From contig NZ_BSTL01000006.1 in assembly GCF_030269485.1 (NCBI RefSeq), forward strand, positions 124,001-188,000: 64,000 bases of DNA, in the 5' to 3' direction. Made by a program: the position numbers and the translations under genes. Positions within the stretch are counted from its first letter, which is position 1. Each line of letters opens with the position of its first letter. A model generated the notes under the pieces. The model worked only from the letters and a program-made list of their open reading frames with translations, was not told where the DNA came from and searched no databases. This document shows, one piece after another, positions 1-8,660 of this stretch. The stretch comes from Actinoplanes sp. NBRC 103695 (GTDB lineage Bacteria > Actinomycetota > Actinomycetes > Mycobacteriales > Micromonosporaceae).

Positions 1-1380
1 CAGGTGCCGCTCCAGCAGCGTGATCAGCTCGGTGGCCACGGCGCCCAACGCTGCCGCGGCCACCTTGGAGCGCAGCTCGGCCGGGTCGTCGCAGGGCAGG
101 TCGCCGATCAGCTCCGGGACGGCGTACCCGTGCTCCTGAAGCCTTTGCGCACTGACCCGGACCCCGCCGAAGTCCCGGTAGAACAACCGAGCCGGCCGGC
201 CTTTCCGCAGTCCCACCAGGGTGTTCTGCCCGTGCGCTTCGAGCGCGACGCCGCGGTCCAGCAGGTGCATCAGCGGTGGCCACCAGATTTTCGCCAGATC
301 TTCGAGCCATCGGTACGGGTCTCCGCCCGCCCGGGACACCGCCTGCACGACCAGTGGCGGCGTGCCGGCGCCCAGCGCGCCCAGCGGGACGACGGCCTCG
401 TCCTCCCCGGGTTGCGGCGCTTCCCGGATCAGGTGCGCCATCCGCCGCTCGCCCCGCACCTGACCGGTCCCGGTCTCGCGGAGGATCTCCAGGCCCGAGG
501 CCATGGTGGAGAGCAGGGCGGACAGGCGCGGGCCGTTGTGGACGGCCGCGGGAGACACCGTGCGTACGGCGGAGGTCATGCGTACGTCCACAGCGGTCTT
601 GACGTGTGGCCCGCCGTCCGTGGGGGCGAAGGTGCGTAGCGACATCAGGGGGCGCATCGGCCCGGTCTCGCCGACGTCACGCAGCCAGGGGTGTTCGGCC
701 AGGAGGCGCCGCGCCTGCCAGGGGTGCGCCAGCAGGACCGGCGGCCCGTCGCCGCGCCACGCGTCGGGCGGCACGGCCAGCTCGCGCAGCCTGACCGTGA
801 CGCGGTGCTCGGGGGCGTAGCGGAGGACGTCCTCGGTGGTCATGCCCTCGCGGGTGCGGCAGCAGGGGTGCAGCGGGTGGCCGTCGAGGACGAGCTGCTC
901 GAGGCGGCCGAGCCCGTCCGGGTCGCCCTCGGCGTGCCGCAGGGCGTCCTCGTCCCCGCCGCCCGGTTGCGCGGCCATGGCCAGGGCCAGGTTGGCGACG
1001 CTGTTGTCCAGTTCGGTGGCGAGGGCCGACTCGGGCCAGATCAGGCGCGCCAGCGCGCCCGGCTCCGAGACCGCCCCGCCGTCGACCACCGCCTTCGCCC
1101 CGGTGGTGGGGAAGATCACGATCGTGCCGGGGGTGAACACCACCCGGAAGAGGTTCGGATCGGTGTGCGGGCCGCGGGCGGTCAGGCGGGGGAGCGGCTC
1201 GCGGCGCAGGGCGGTCAGCAGCCGGCCGAGGATGGCGGCGTTGGCGGCAGGGACCGTCTGGTCGAAGCGTTCCACCAGGTCAGGCCGGAGGCGGACGAGC
1301 TCCGCGCGGGTCTGTGCGACGTCGGGGGCCGGCGCACGGGGTGCCGAGATCCGGGCTGGGGACGGGGCCACACCGTCCAT
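1..1380 (-). CDS. IucA/IucC-family NIS siderophore synthetase (3' end outside window)
   Basis: The 460 visible codons encode most of an NRPS-independent siderophore synthetase, which joins a carboxylic acid substrate to an amine or hydroxylamine using ATP. Family marks seen in order are GHPLHPCCRTREGM near residue 170, AHPWQ, the basic stretch KTAVDVRMTSAVRTVSP followed by NGP, and EAHGQNTLV followed by FYRDFGG. The ATG at 1380 begins the only long frame that carries these motifs. The C-terminal FhuF-like region and the rest of the cluster lie beyond the left edge. No IdeR/DmdR-type iron box is visible in the roughly 70 bp upstream, where iron control would be expected, but a TCCTAGGA palindrome is. 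Subtype and product cannot be told from this fragment. Confidence 0.88.
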   Translation of the reverse strand, partial: MDGVAPSPARISAPRAPAPDVAQTRAELVRLRPDLVERFDQTVPAANAAILGRLLTALRREPLPRLTARGPHTDPNLFRVVFTPGTIVIFPTTGAKAVVDGGAVSEPGALARLIWPESALATELDNSVANLALAMAAQPGGGDEDALRHAEGDPDGLGRLEQLVLDGHPLHPCCRTREGMTTEDVLRYAPEHRVTVRLRELAVPPDAWRGDGPPVLLAHPWQARRLLAEHPWLRDVGETGPMRPLMSLRTFAPTDGGPHVKTAVDVRMTSAVRTVSPAAVHNGPRLSALLSTMASGLEILRETGTGQVRGERRMAHLIREAPQPGEDEAVVPLGALGAGTPPLVVQAVSRAGGDPYRWLEDLAKIWWPPLMHLLDRGVALEAHGQNTLVGLRKGRPARLFYRDFGGVRVSAQRLQEHGYAVPELIGDLPCDDPAELRSKVAAAALGAVATELITLLERHL

Positions 1381-1424
1381 TCTCCGTACCGTGCGCACGT
1401 CTCCCGGCGCCACCCGGACGGAAC

Positions 1425-1448
1425 TGTCCTAGGACGGTATACGGGGTG
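1425..1448 (+). repeat. TCCTAGGA repeat, copy 1, between divergent genes
   Basis: The perfect palindrome GTCCTAGGAC (1426-1435) is followed by ggtatacggggtgtg. The whole 24-base block recurs near 3499 and, more loosely, near 8662. It lies in the intergenic space shared by the siderophore synthetase and the type III PKS, about 45 bases before the PKS start. A regulator-binding site or an element end are both possible. Confidence 0.5.
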
Positions 1449-1465
1449 TGAGCGATGTGCATCGA

Positions 1466-1477
1466 TACCGTTTCCGG
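1466..1477 (+). promoter_or_regulatory. putative -10 of leaderless type III PKS transcript
   Basis: TACCGT (1466-1471) fits the TAnnnT -10 pattern and ends six bases before the ATG at 1478, so transcription could begin at or next to the start codon. There is no convincing -35, which would fit an activator acting from the TCCTAGGA palindrome upstream. This is inference. Confidence 0.35.
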
Positions 1478-2542
1478 ATGTCGAAGATCGTTGCCGCCCG
1501 TGTCGTCCTGCCGGAGCACGTGTACCGGCAGGAGGAGGTGACCGAGGTGCTCGCCGATGCCGTCCTCGGTGCCTCGCCTCGCCGCGAGCTCATGCGCCGG
1601 CTGCACGCCTCGGCCGGCGTGCGCACCCGGCACCTCGCCCTCCCCCTGGACCGCTACCGGGACCTCGGCGGCTTCGGCCCGGCCAACGACGTCTGGATCG
1701 ACGCCGGCGGCCGGCTCGGCGAGGAAGCCGTCTCCGCCGCTCTCACGGCCGCCGGATTGGCGCCGTCCGACGTCGACCTCATCGTGACGACCTCCGTGAC
1801 CGGGCTGGCGGTTCCCAGCCTGGACGCGCGGATCGCCGGCCGGCTGGGGCTGCGCGACGACGTCAAGCGGATGCCGTTGTTCGGGCTGGGATGCGTGGCG
1901 GGCGCCGCCGGCATCGCGCGGATCCACGACCACCTCCAGGGCCACCCGGACGACGTGGCGGTGCTCCTGTCGGTCGAGCTGTGCTCGCTCACCTTCCAGC
2001 GCGACGACACCTCGACGGCGAACCTCGTCGGTTCCGCCCTGTTCGGCGACGGTGCGGCGGCCGTCGTCATGGTGGGGGAGCGGCGTGCGGCCGGGGACGG
2101 TCGGCCGCCCCGGGTGCGGGCGACGCGCAGCCGGCTCTACCCGGACTCCGAGCAGGTCATGGGCTGGGACATCGGCGGGTCCGGCTTCCGGCTCGTGCTC
2201 GCGGCCACGATCCCCGACATCGTGGACACCTACCTGAGGGACGACGTCGAGACCTTCCTCGCCGGGCACGGGCTGGCCGTGACGGATGTCGGCACCTGGA
2301 TCGCCCACCCGGGCGGTCCCAAGGTCATCGAGGCGATCGACCGGGCCCTCGAACTGAAACCGCACGCCCTCGACGTGACGCGACACAGCCTGGCGTCCGT
2401 CGGCAACCTGTCGTCGTCGTCCGTCCTGCACGTCCTGCAGGAGACGCTGGCGGCCCGGGATGCCGGCGCCTCGGCCCGGCCGGCCGTGATGCTGGCCATG
2501 GGGCCCGGATTCTGCTCGGAGCTGGTGCTCCTGGACTGGTGA
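1478..2542 (+). CDS. type III polyketide synthase (chalcone synthase-like)
   Basis: A 354-residue homodimeric-type ketosynthase that would condense an acyl-CoA starter with malonyl-CoA units. The catalytic triad is visible: Cys in GLGCVAGAAGIAR, His in WIAHPGGPKV and Asn in SVGNLSSSSVL. The GSALFGDGAAAVV and C-terminal GPGFCSELVLLDW signatures are type III PKS rather than FabH. ATG at 1478 is preferred because MSKIVAARVVLPEHVY aligns with family N-termini; an in-frame GTG at 1448 lies inside the upstream repeat. An S66 peptidase follows 26 bases later and no typical alkylresorcinol tailoring genes are adjacent. Starter and product are not predictable. Confidence 0.9.
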   Translation: MSKIVAARVVLPEHVYRQEEVTEVLADAVLGASPRRELMRRLHASAGVRTRHLALPLDRYRDLGGFGPANDVWIDAGGRLGEEAVSAALTAAGLAPSDVDLIVTTSVTGLAVPSLDARIAGRLGLRDDVKRMPLFGLGCVAGAAGIARIHDHLQGHPDDVAVLLSVELCSLTFQRDDTSTANLVGSALFGDGAAAVVMVGERRAAGDGRPPRVRATRSRLYPDSEQVMGWDIGGSGFRLVLAATIPDIVDTYLRDDVETFLAGHGLAVTDVGTWIAHPGGPKVIEAIDRALELKPHALDVTRHSLASVGNLSSSSVLHVLQETLAARDAGASARPAVMLAMGPGFCSELVLLDW

Positions 2543-2568
2543 CGGCACGGATGTGTCAGGGTGCGGGC

Positions 2569-3504
2569 ATGGTTTCTGGTGCGGTCCGGCCGGCGCGGCT
2601 GGGCGAGGGTGATCTGGTCGAGCTGGTCTCGCCCGCGGGGGCGGCCGACCCCGCGGTGGTCGAGGTAGCGGTCGGGGTGCTGACCGGGTGGGGTCTACGG
2701 GTACGGCTGGGCGAGCACGCCCTGGGGCGGCGGCACGACTACCTGTCGGGCACCGACGAGCAGCGGCTGGCGGACGTCAACCACGCACTGCGCGATCCGG
2801 AGGTGCGCGCGGTCGTCTGTGTGCGCGGCGGTTACGGGACGCAGCGGATCGTGGACGGTGTCGACTTCGCGGCGGTGCGAGCCGACCCGAAGCTGGTCAT
2901 GGGCTTCTCCGACATCACGGCGCTGCACTCGGCGCTGTGGTGCGAGGCGAGGCTGGCGACCGTGCACGGGCCGACCGGGTCTCAGCTGGTTGGCGGCCTC
3001 GACAGTCGCACGGTGCGGAGTGCCCGCTCGATCCTGTTCGGCGCCGAGCCCGTCGTCGTGGCGGCGGAGGCGGACGAGGAGACGTTCGGCGTGCGGGTGG
3101 CGGGCCGGGCGTCGGGGGTTCTGCTGGGCGGCAACCTGACCCTGCTGGCGACGACCGCGGGCACCCGCCACCGGCCCGATCCCACGGGCGCGATCCTGCT
3201 CCTCGAGGACGTGGGGGAGGAGCCGTACCGGGTGGATCGGTCCCTGGTCCAGCTGAGGCGGTCCGGCTGGCTGGAGGGCGTCGCGGGGGTGGCGGTCGGC
3301 CAGTTCACGAACTGCGTCGGCGAGGACAAGGTCTCGCCGACCGTGGCTGAGGTGCTGGCGGAGGAGCTCGGGGCGCTGGGCGTGCCGGTGCTGGGCGGCC
3401 TGCCGATCGGGCACGGGGAGCAGCAGGTGGCGGTGGGTCTCGGGGTCCGGGCGGTCCTGGACGCCGATGCGGGCTCCCTCACCATCCAGGCGGTAACATC
3501 CTAG
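2569..3504 (+). CDS. S66-family LD-carboxypeptidase / MccF-like serine peptidase
   Basis: A 311-residue cytoplasmic peptidase of the S66 family, whose members recycle murein tetrapeptides (LdcA) or inactivate microcin C-type peptide nucleotides (MccF). Seen: RGGYGTQR, the nucleophile Ser in MGFSDITALH, the Glu in ILLLEDVGEEPYRVDRSL and the His in GLPIGHGEQQ, which complete the Ser-Glu-His set. Length is normal for the family. ATG at 2569 follows a purine-rich stretch and gives a family-like N-terminus. The TAG stop is part of the second TCCTAGGA repeat. The neighbouring PKS may be co-transcribed, but no functional link is obvious. LdcA and MccF cannot be separated by eye. Confidence 0.87.
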   Translation: MVSGAVRPARLGEGDLVELVSPAGAADPAVVEVAVGVLTGWGLRVRLGEHALGRRHDYLSGTDEQRLADVNHALRDPEVRAVVCVRGGYGTQRIVDGVDFAAVRADPKLVMGFSDITALHSALWCEARLATVHGPTGSQLVGGLDSRTVRSARSILFGAEPVVVAAEADEETFGVRVAGRASGVLLGGNLTLLATTAGTRHRPDPTGAILLLEDVGEEPYRVDRSLVQLRRSGWLEGVAGVAVGQFTNCVGEDKVSPTVAEVLAEELGALGVPVLGGLPIGHGEQQVAVGLGVRAVLDADAGSLTIQAVTS

Positions 3505-3574
3505 GACGGTCTACGGGGTGTGCGCCTCGCCGCGCGGTCGTGCGGACACGACCCACAAGGAATCAACGGCAGCC
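3498..3574 (+). repeat. approximately 75-bp repeat, copy 2 (TCCTAGGA ... GGAATCAACGGCAGCC)
   Basis: Begins with tcctaggacggtctacgg, shares a central cgccgcgcg block, and ends with aaggaatcaacggcagcc (3557-3574). Copy 3 at 8661-8736 has the same two ends at almost the same spacing (77 versus 76 bases) with a diverged middle. The first bases provide the stop codon of the S66 peptidase gene. Confidence 0.6.
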
Positions 3575-3819
3575 GCCTCGGAAGGTCCTGCCTGCAAGCA
3601 CGGAGCGAGCATCACCTAGAGGCGTGCGTGTTGAGCTACCTGGCGGAGGAACTGCGAACGGGGGACATCGCCGTGGTCGGCGCTCGGGCTCGCGTTGCGA
3701 GCACTCGCCCGTCAGCCGGTCGCCGGCCTCGGCGTCACTGGATTTCCGCAAGCTTTCCGCAGACCGCCGGGTTGAGAGTTCAGTTGCCCGACACCGCACC
3801 TGGAATTCGGAGGATTTGC
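3575..3819. other. non-coding stretch before the I36 gene
   Basis: No credible gene was found on either strand here; the open frame running into the I36 gene has no family-like sequence before the ATG at 3820. The segment is less GC-rich near its right end and should contain the I36 promoter, but no clear -35/-10 pair was identified. Confidence 0.5.
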
Positions 3820-4248
3820 ATGAGAACGTCTCGGACCATCCTGCAGATGACCCTGGCGCTGACGCTCGGCTTGCTGGGACTCGTCGCGGCCGCGACCCCG
3901 GCTGCCGCCGCGCAAAGCAGGGCCGATCTGGCCGGCTGCCCTGCGAACACGCTCTGCTTCTACAACGACGAGGACTTCCTCGGCCACATCTTCACCATCC
4001 AGGCCGGCGAGTCGATCCCGAGCCTGCATGCCTATGTCTGCGCGGGCTGCGACAGCCCCAAGCACGGCGCCGGCGACGGCAACTTCGGCGACCAGATGAG
4101 TTCCTGGGTGAACAACACCTCGTGGTCGTACTGCTGGTACTACGACATCAACTACGGCAGCTACGTCACCGTGATGCCGGCCGGACAGGCCATCTCCTGG
4201 GTCGGGAAGAGAACTCAGGACGAGGCATCCTCGGTCCGTCCCTGCTGA
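3820..4248 (+). CDS. secreted peptidase inhibitor I36-like (beta/gamma-crystallin-type) protein
   Basis: A 142-residue exported protein. Residues 1-30 form a Sec signal peptide (MRTSR, a Leu/Ala-rich core, then AAATPAAAA). The mature part has Cys pairs (AGCPANTLCFYND, YVCAGCDS, SYCWYY, VRPC) and aromatic strands typical of the small streptomycete inhibitor family I36 (SMI-like). Six cysteines suggest disulfides. A good ribosome site (cggagga) stands seven bases before the ATG. Its last 34 bases overlap the convergent SARP gene. A protease-inhibiting role is inferred from the family; other extracellular beta/gamma-crystallin roles are possible. Confidence 0.8.
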   Translation: MRTSRTILQMTLALTLGLLGLVAAATPAAAAQSRADLAGCPANTLCFYNDEDFLGHIFTIQAGESIPSLHAYVCAGCDSPKHGAGDGNFGDQMSSWVNNTSWSYCWYYDINYGSYVTVMPAGQAISWVGKRTQDEASSVRPC

Positions 4249-7200
4249 ACCGGTACCAGCACGGGTTCCGGCGCCGTCCCCGGGCGCCGGAACCGCGCCA
4301 GGTGGTCGGTCAGGCCAAGTTCGGAGTAGATCTCGGCGGCCAGGTCCCGGTGGCCCAGAGCGCCGGCCGAGGCCAGGCCGGCGTGGGCCCGCGCTTGCTG
4401 CCCGCGGGCGCCCGTGCCGGTGGCGATGGTGAGCGCCCGGGTATGCGCCCTGATGGCGTGCGGGGCCTGGCCGGTCGCGGCGAAAGCCTCACCGAGGCCG
4501 TTCAGCGAGGAGGCCTGCCCGAGACGGTCGCCCAGCTCACGAAACAACGCGAGCGCTCGCTCGTGGTGTTCCACCGCCTGGCCGTGGCGGCCCAGTTGGG
4601 TCTCGCTGACCCCCAGGCTGTCCAGCGTCCAGGCCTGGCTGCTGCGATGTCCCAGCTCGCAGAACAATGCGAGGGCCTGCCGGTGCTGGTCGGCCGCCCG
4701 GTGGTGGTGTCCGGCCCGAGCCTCGATCTCGCCGAGGCTGTTCAGGGCCCAAGCCTCGCCAAACCTGTGCCCGGCCTGCCGATGAAGGGTCAGCGCCCGG
4801 TCCGCGTGCTCGCGGGAAGCTCGGTCGCGGCCCAGCCGGGCCTCCGTCGAGGAGAGCCGGGTGAGCGCATGAGCCTCACCGGTGAGGTCGCCGAGCTGTC
4901 GGTAGCGATGCATCGCTTGCTCGTACCGGCTGGCCGCGAGTTGGTAGCGACCCATCTCCTCGTCGATGACGGCAATGTTGCCCAGCGCCCGGGCCTGGCC
5001 CAACTCGTCACCGGTCCGCTCGGAGATCCGGCGTGCCTCCTCGAGATGTTGTACGGCCAGGGCGTGGTGACCCGCCTGCGCACTGGCGTGGGCCAGGGCA
5101 TTCAACGCGTACGCCTCCGCGGGTTGGTCGCCGAGCCGGTGCGCCGCCTGGCGAGCGCACTCGTGGATGGCCAGGGCAGCACGGTGATGATCGCCGTCGA
5201 GGTAGCGGTACAGCACCGCGGCGAGCCGGATGGCGTACTCCGGCCGGCCCTGCGCGCACGTCGCAGTGAGGTTGTCCAACTCGCTGGCGAGCCAGCCCTG
5301 GGCTGCGGTGGCGTCGGCGAGCGCTGGTTGAGGGCTGGCCGGCTCCGTGATCATTGGGCGGCGGTCCGCCTCACCCGGATAGAGCATCTGCATTGCCGAC
5401 GACGCCGTGCCCAGGTAGTGGTCGAGCAGCCGGTCCAGTCCGTCCGGACCGCCCGCGCCGGCCAGACGTGCCGCGTACGCACGGAGCAGGTCGTGCAAAC
5501 CGTACCGGTCGTCGGTTACCGGGAAGATCAAATGTGCCCGCCGCAGTGCCGTGAGTGTGCGCCGGGCCTCGTCGAGCGCGCACCCGGTCAGCGCAGCCAG
5601 GGCGAAGATGTCGAAGTGCGGGCCGGGATGTCTCCCGAGCAGCGCGAAGGCGCGGGCCGCCTCGGGGCGCAGCTGGCGGATCGACCACGAGAACACAGCA
5701 TCGACGGCCGCGCGCGGATCTTCGCTGTCGCTGAGCAGCTCCAGCCGGCGCTGCTGCTCGGCCAGCTCGGCGGTCAAGGTGGACAGCGAGGACCTCGGGC
5801 GGCCGACGGCCAGTTCGGCGGCGATCCGGATCGCGAGGGGCAGCCGGACGCACTGATCGGCCAGGGTCGCAGCTGCCCCGGGCTCGCGGTCGACGCGGCC
5901 GCCGATGAGCTGCCGGAGCAGGGCTGCTGCCTCCGCCGCGGTGAGCAACTCCAGCGCGATGCGGTGGGCGCCGTTGACCACCACGAGACCGGACAGCGCG
6001 TCGCGGCTGGTGACCACGACCATGCAGCCGGCCGTGCCGGGCAGCAGCGGACGCACCTGCTCCACCGTGGACGCGTTGTCCAGCAGGATCAGCATGCGGC
6101 GCCCGGCCAGCTCGGTGCGGTACTGCGCGGCGCGCTCGTCGAGCCCAGCGGCTGGCACGCGACCGGGTGGAAGGACCGCGGCAAGCAGGGTTCCGAGCGC
6201 TTCGACCGCGGCGATGGGCTGCTCCGGGTCGTACCCGCGGAGGTCGATGTAGAGCTGACCGTCCGGGAAGCGATCACGCGCACGGTGCCCCCAGTGGACG
6301 GCAATGGCGGTCTTGCCGGCGCCGGCGGTCCCGGTGACGCACACGAGGGTTGGCGGCCCGGCACCGGCGGTCGGCGCCCAGCGGTCGAGGTCGGCCAGTT
6401 CGGCGGACCGGCCGGTGAAGGCGGTCACGTCGGCCGGCAGCTGGGCCGGAGTCACCAGTGTCGGGGTTGGCCCGCTGGGTGCTTCGATCGGTGGCTCCTG
6501 CCGCAGGACCGCCCGATGGGCGGCCTGCAGCTCCGGTCCGGGATCGATGCCGAGTTCGTCGCGTAGCAACCGGCGGATCCGGTCGTAGCGGTCCAGGGCC
6601 TCGGAGAGTCGGCCCGCCACGTGCAGCGCCCGGATCAGCGCGACCGTGACCGGTTCGGCCAACGGTCGCTCGGCGGCCAGTTCGGCGAGCGGGACCAGCA
6701 CCGCTGCCGTCCGGCCGAACGCAATCTCGGCCTGCGCCCAGGCCACCACGGCGTCGGCACGTTCCTGTCGCAGCGAGTCGCGCATCCGGTCGGCCCAGGG
6801 GCCGCCGACGCCGGTGAGGGGGTCGCCGTGCCAGAGGTCGAGGGCCTGCCGCAGGAAGGCGGCGCGGGCCTCGGTGGGCAGACCGGGGTCTCGGCCGCGC
6901 GCCGCCTGCACGCGGAACCACAGAACGTCGACCTGTTCAGGGTCGACGTCGAGCACGTATCCGCCGGGGGTGCGCAACAGTGGCTGGTCGGCCCGTCCGT
7001 CCTGGTCGATGGGATTGGCCTGTTCGAGTGCGCGTCGCAACCGGGCGACGTAGGCGTAGATCGAGCGACGGGCCTGGCGTGGAGCCGAATCGCCCCACAC
7101 CCGATCGATGAGCACGTCCAGGGTTACCGCGCGGCCGGCCTCGAGCAGGAGGGCTGCGAGCAGCGCGCGCTGCCGGGGTTCCCCCGCTGGCGCCGAACGC

Positions 7201-7265
7201 CCGGCCGACCGGATTTCGACCGGGCCGAGGATCCGGAACTCCAGCGCACGCTCAGACGCGGTCAT
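4215..7265 (-). CDS. SARP/AfsR-type transcriptional regulator with NB-ARC and TPR domains
   Basis: A 1016-residue regulator with the AfsR layout: an OmpR-type winged helix (about residues 8-90, with ALLAALLLEAGRAVTLDVL), a bacterial transcriptional activator domain (about 98-250), a STAND/NB-ARC ATPase with P-loop GTAGAGKTA near residue 315 and LILLDNAS further on, and a long C-terminal TPR array with repeated YEQAMHRYRQLGD-like units. Such proteins activate secondary-metabolite or developmental genes. ATG at 7265 is chosen because MTASERALEFRILGPV matches SARP N-termini; 7289 is an alternative. No biosynthetic cluster is visible beside it apart from the PKS, so the target is unknown. Its 3' end runs into the I36 gene. 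Confidence 0.92.
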   Translation of the reverse strand: MTASERALEFRILGPVEIRSAGRSAPAGEPRQRALLAALLLEAGRAVTLDVLIDRVWGDSAPRQARRSIYAYVARLRRALEQANPIDQDGRADQPLLRTPGGYVLDVDPEQVDVLWFRVQAARGRDPGLPTEARAAFLRQALDLWHGDPLTGVGGPWADRMRDSLRQERADAVVAWAQAEIAFGRTAAVLVPLAELAAERPLAEPVTVALIRALHVAGRLSEALDRYDRIRRLLRDELGIDPGPELQAAHRAVLRQEPPIEAPSGPTPTLVTPAQLPADVTAFTGRSAELADLDRWAPTAGAGPPTLVCVTGTAGAGKTAIAVHWGHRARDRFPDGQLYIDLRGYDPEQPIAAVEALGTLLAAVLPPGRVPAAGLDERAAQYRTELAGRRMLILLDNASTVEQVRPLLPGTAGCMVVVTSRDALSGLVVVNGAHRIALELLTAAEAAALLRQLIGGRVDREPGAAATLADQCVRLPLAIRIAAELAVGRPRSSLSTLTAELAEQQRRLELLSDSEDPRAAVDAVFSWSIRQLRPEAARAFALLGRHPGPHFDIFALAALTGCALDEARRTLTALRRAHLIFPVTDDRYGLHDLLRAYAARLAGAGGPDGLDRLLDHYLGTASSAMQMLYPGEADRRPMITEPASPQPALADATAAQGWLASELDNLTATCAQGRPEYAIRLAAVLYRYLDGDHHRAALAIHECARQAAHRLGDQPAEAYALNALAHASAQAGHHALAVQHLEEARRISERTGDELGQARALGNIAVIDEEMGRYQLAASRYEQAMHRYRQLGDLTGEAHALTRLSSTEARLGRDRASREHADRALTLHRQAGHRFGEAWALNSLGEIEARAGHHHRAADQHRQALALFCELGHRSSQAWTLDSLGVSETQLGRHGQAVEHHERALALFRELGDRLGQASSLNGLGEAFAATGQAPHAIRAHTRALTIATGTGARGQQARAHAGLASAGALGHRDLAAEIYSELGLTDHLARFRRPGTAPEPVLVPVQQGRTEDASS

Positions 7266-7355
7266 GGGATGACGGTAGCGACGAAACACATCGACTTCGA
7301 TGACAGATCTTGGGCAGTAGAGCAGGGCTCGGCCGGCATTGTTCGAAGGCGCGAT

Positions 7356-7760
7356 CTACGCGGGCGCGCCGATCGAGGGTGGGGTCGACGTCCGTGTACA
7401 GCTCGGCCCGCTCAAGAGCCCGCCAACACCAAGATCACCCTCGTGCGGCTTTCCCGAACGACAGTCCTCACGGGCCACGTACCACTCCCACGTCCAGTCG
7501 AGCACGTCGTATGGGACGCCGCAGGCTTCGACCATCTTCACCAGGCCCAGGTTGGTGGCCTGGTCGAACAGCGACACGATCTCGTCGAGCAGGCCCACCG
7601 CCGTCTGCGCCACCTGATTGGTCGACCGGCGGCCGATCCTGGCCAGAGACCGCCGCCGCTCGGCGGGCCGGCATCGACAGGTCGATCAGCTGCCCGTCCA
7701 TGCCCCGCGCCCAGGTCAACTTCTCGATCGACACCTTGATCGACATCGCGGTCGCGTCGA
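7356..7760 (-). pseudogene. Tn3-family transposase internal fragment, frameshifted
   Basis: On the minus strand IEKLTWARGMDGQLIDLSMPA reads on, after one frame change near 7660, into RRRSLARIGRRSTNQ, VAQTAVGLLDEIVSLFDQATN and VPYDVLDWTWEWYVA. The run resembles the region after the N-terminal domain of Tn3 TnpA proteins, apparently with a short internal deletion. No start codon or catalytic residues remain. It lies downstream of the C-terminal fragment on the same strand, so the order is scrambled. The Tn3 assignment of this piece is weaker than that of its neighbour. Confidence 0.45.
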
Positions 7761-7769
7761 CGAGCTGAT

Positions 7770-7911
7770 CCCCGACCTGGGTACCGGGATCGGCCTGGAC
7801 GACCTGTCGCCCCACGTCCTACGCCACTCGTTTGCCACCGACATGGCGACGAAGGAGCGAATGCCCTTCACGTCAATACGGAAGGGCACCAGGAAGGGTG
7901 ACGTACTGTAG
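7770..7911 (+). pseudogene. tyrosine recombinase fragment
   Basis: The plus strand encodes LDDLSPHVLRHSFATDM, which carries the HxxR catalytic box of XerC/XerD and phage-type integrases. The frame then runs into unrelated sequence and stops, and the preceding catalytic Arg/Lys region and the following His and Tyr are absent. It is a dead scrap, sitting between the two Tn3 transposase remnants. A short inverted repeat (gcccttc / gaagggc) follows at about 7863-7887. Confidence 0.6.
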
Positions 7912-7962
7912 TTCGGCGTTGACGCCGGCCGGAGTCCGGACGCGGGATGCGGCTTCTGTCTA

Positions 7963-8425
7963 CTGATCATCGTCGCCGTCCGGGTCGCGCAGCGTCCGGC
8001 GGTCGCCGTCGAGGTCGGGGAGGTGGAAGGTGTAGTGGCCGTGGACGTTGATGTGGTGGCGTACGTACGGCGAGAGCCGGGCCACGTCGTCGTCGAGGAC
8101 CGGGTAACCGGTGCGGCGTAGCTGGGCCAGCGCCGTGTCGAGGTAGATGGTGTTCCAGAGGGTGATGCAGTTGAGGGCCAGCCCAAGAGCGCCGAGCTGG
8201 TCCTCCATCCCGTCGTGGTAGGCCCGGTACAGTTCGCCCTTGCGGCCGTGGAAGACGTGCCGGGCCAGGTCGTGGCGGCCTTCCTGGAGGTTGCGCATGC
8301 CCTTGATCTCGCGTCGGTACGCGTCCAGGTCGACGTACGCGAGCACGTGCAGGGTCTTGAAGATCCGGCCGGAGTGGGCCAGGGCCTCGCCGAGCTGGGT
8401 GGGCCGGAGTCGAAGGTCGGACGTC
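7963..8425 (-). pseudogene. Tn3-family transposase, C-terminal fragment
   Basis: About 150 codons match the end of Tn3 TnpA: RPTQLGEALAHSGRIFKTLH, YVDLDAYRREIKGMRNLQEG, then NCITLWNTIYLDTALAQL, VLDDDVARLSPYVRHHIN and GHYTFHLPDL. The conserved Glu of the DDE triad (in the RREIKGMRNLQE helix) is present, but the N-terminal two thirds are missing. The 3' end is intact enough that a terminal inverted repeat might lie just below 7960, though no 38-bp GGGG-starting repeat pair was recognised. The flanks (7290-7355 and 8426-8660) hold no gene and are noticeably less GC-rich. Confidence 0.8.
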
Positions 8426-8660
8426 GGAGGAGTCGATGACCGCACCCAGGTCGACCCGACAGTTCTCGATCTGCGTGGAATCCGATATCGCAACCATGTG
8501 CCACCCACCAAGACCGCACGTCAGGTCATGTCCCGGTGAAGCGGTCACCATCCATCGACACGTCAGAGACGTCTGAACGAAATCTCTCAATAAAGGTATC
8601 GCCCGCTGCGTCGACTTAAAGGCGAAGCGAGAATCTGGTCGTTCGCGGCCAACGTCCATC

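Noticed and set aside
1381-1447. IdeR/DmdR1 iron box for the siderophore gene
   Set aside because: The only palindrome, GTCCTAGGAC, lacks the TTAGGTTAGG-type pattern, and it recurs at sites unrelated to iron genes.
691-3504. A 937-codon plus-strand open frame covering the siderophore, PKS and S66 region
   Set aside because: Only its last 311 codons are protein-like (the S66 peptidase). The rest is antisense or out of frame with the synthetase and the PKS, both of which have clear catalytic motifs.
3540-6566. A 1008-codon plus-strand open frame opposite the SARP gene
   Set aside because: Low-complexity Gln/Arg/Gly composition and no motifs; it is the complement of the SARP gene, a common artefact in high-GC DNA.
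7618-7911. A functional 97-residue protein
   Set aside because: Only 17 residues around the HxxR box look like a recombinase; the remaining sequence and both flanks are non-homologous.
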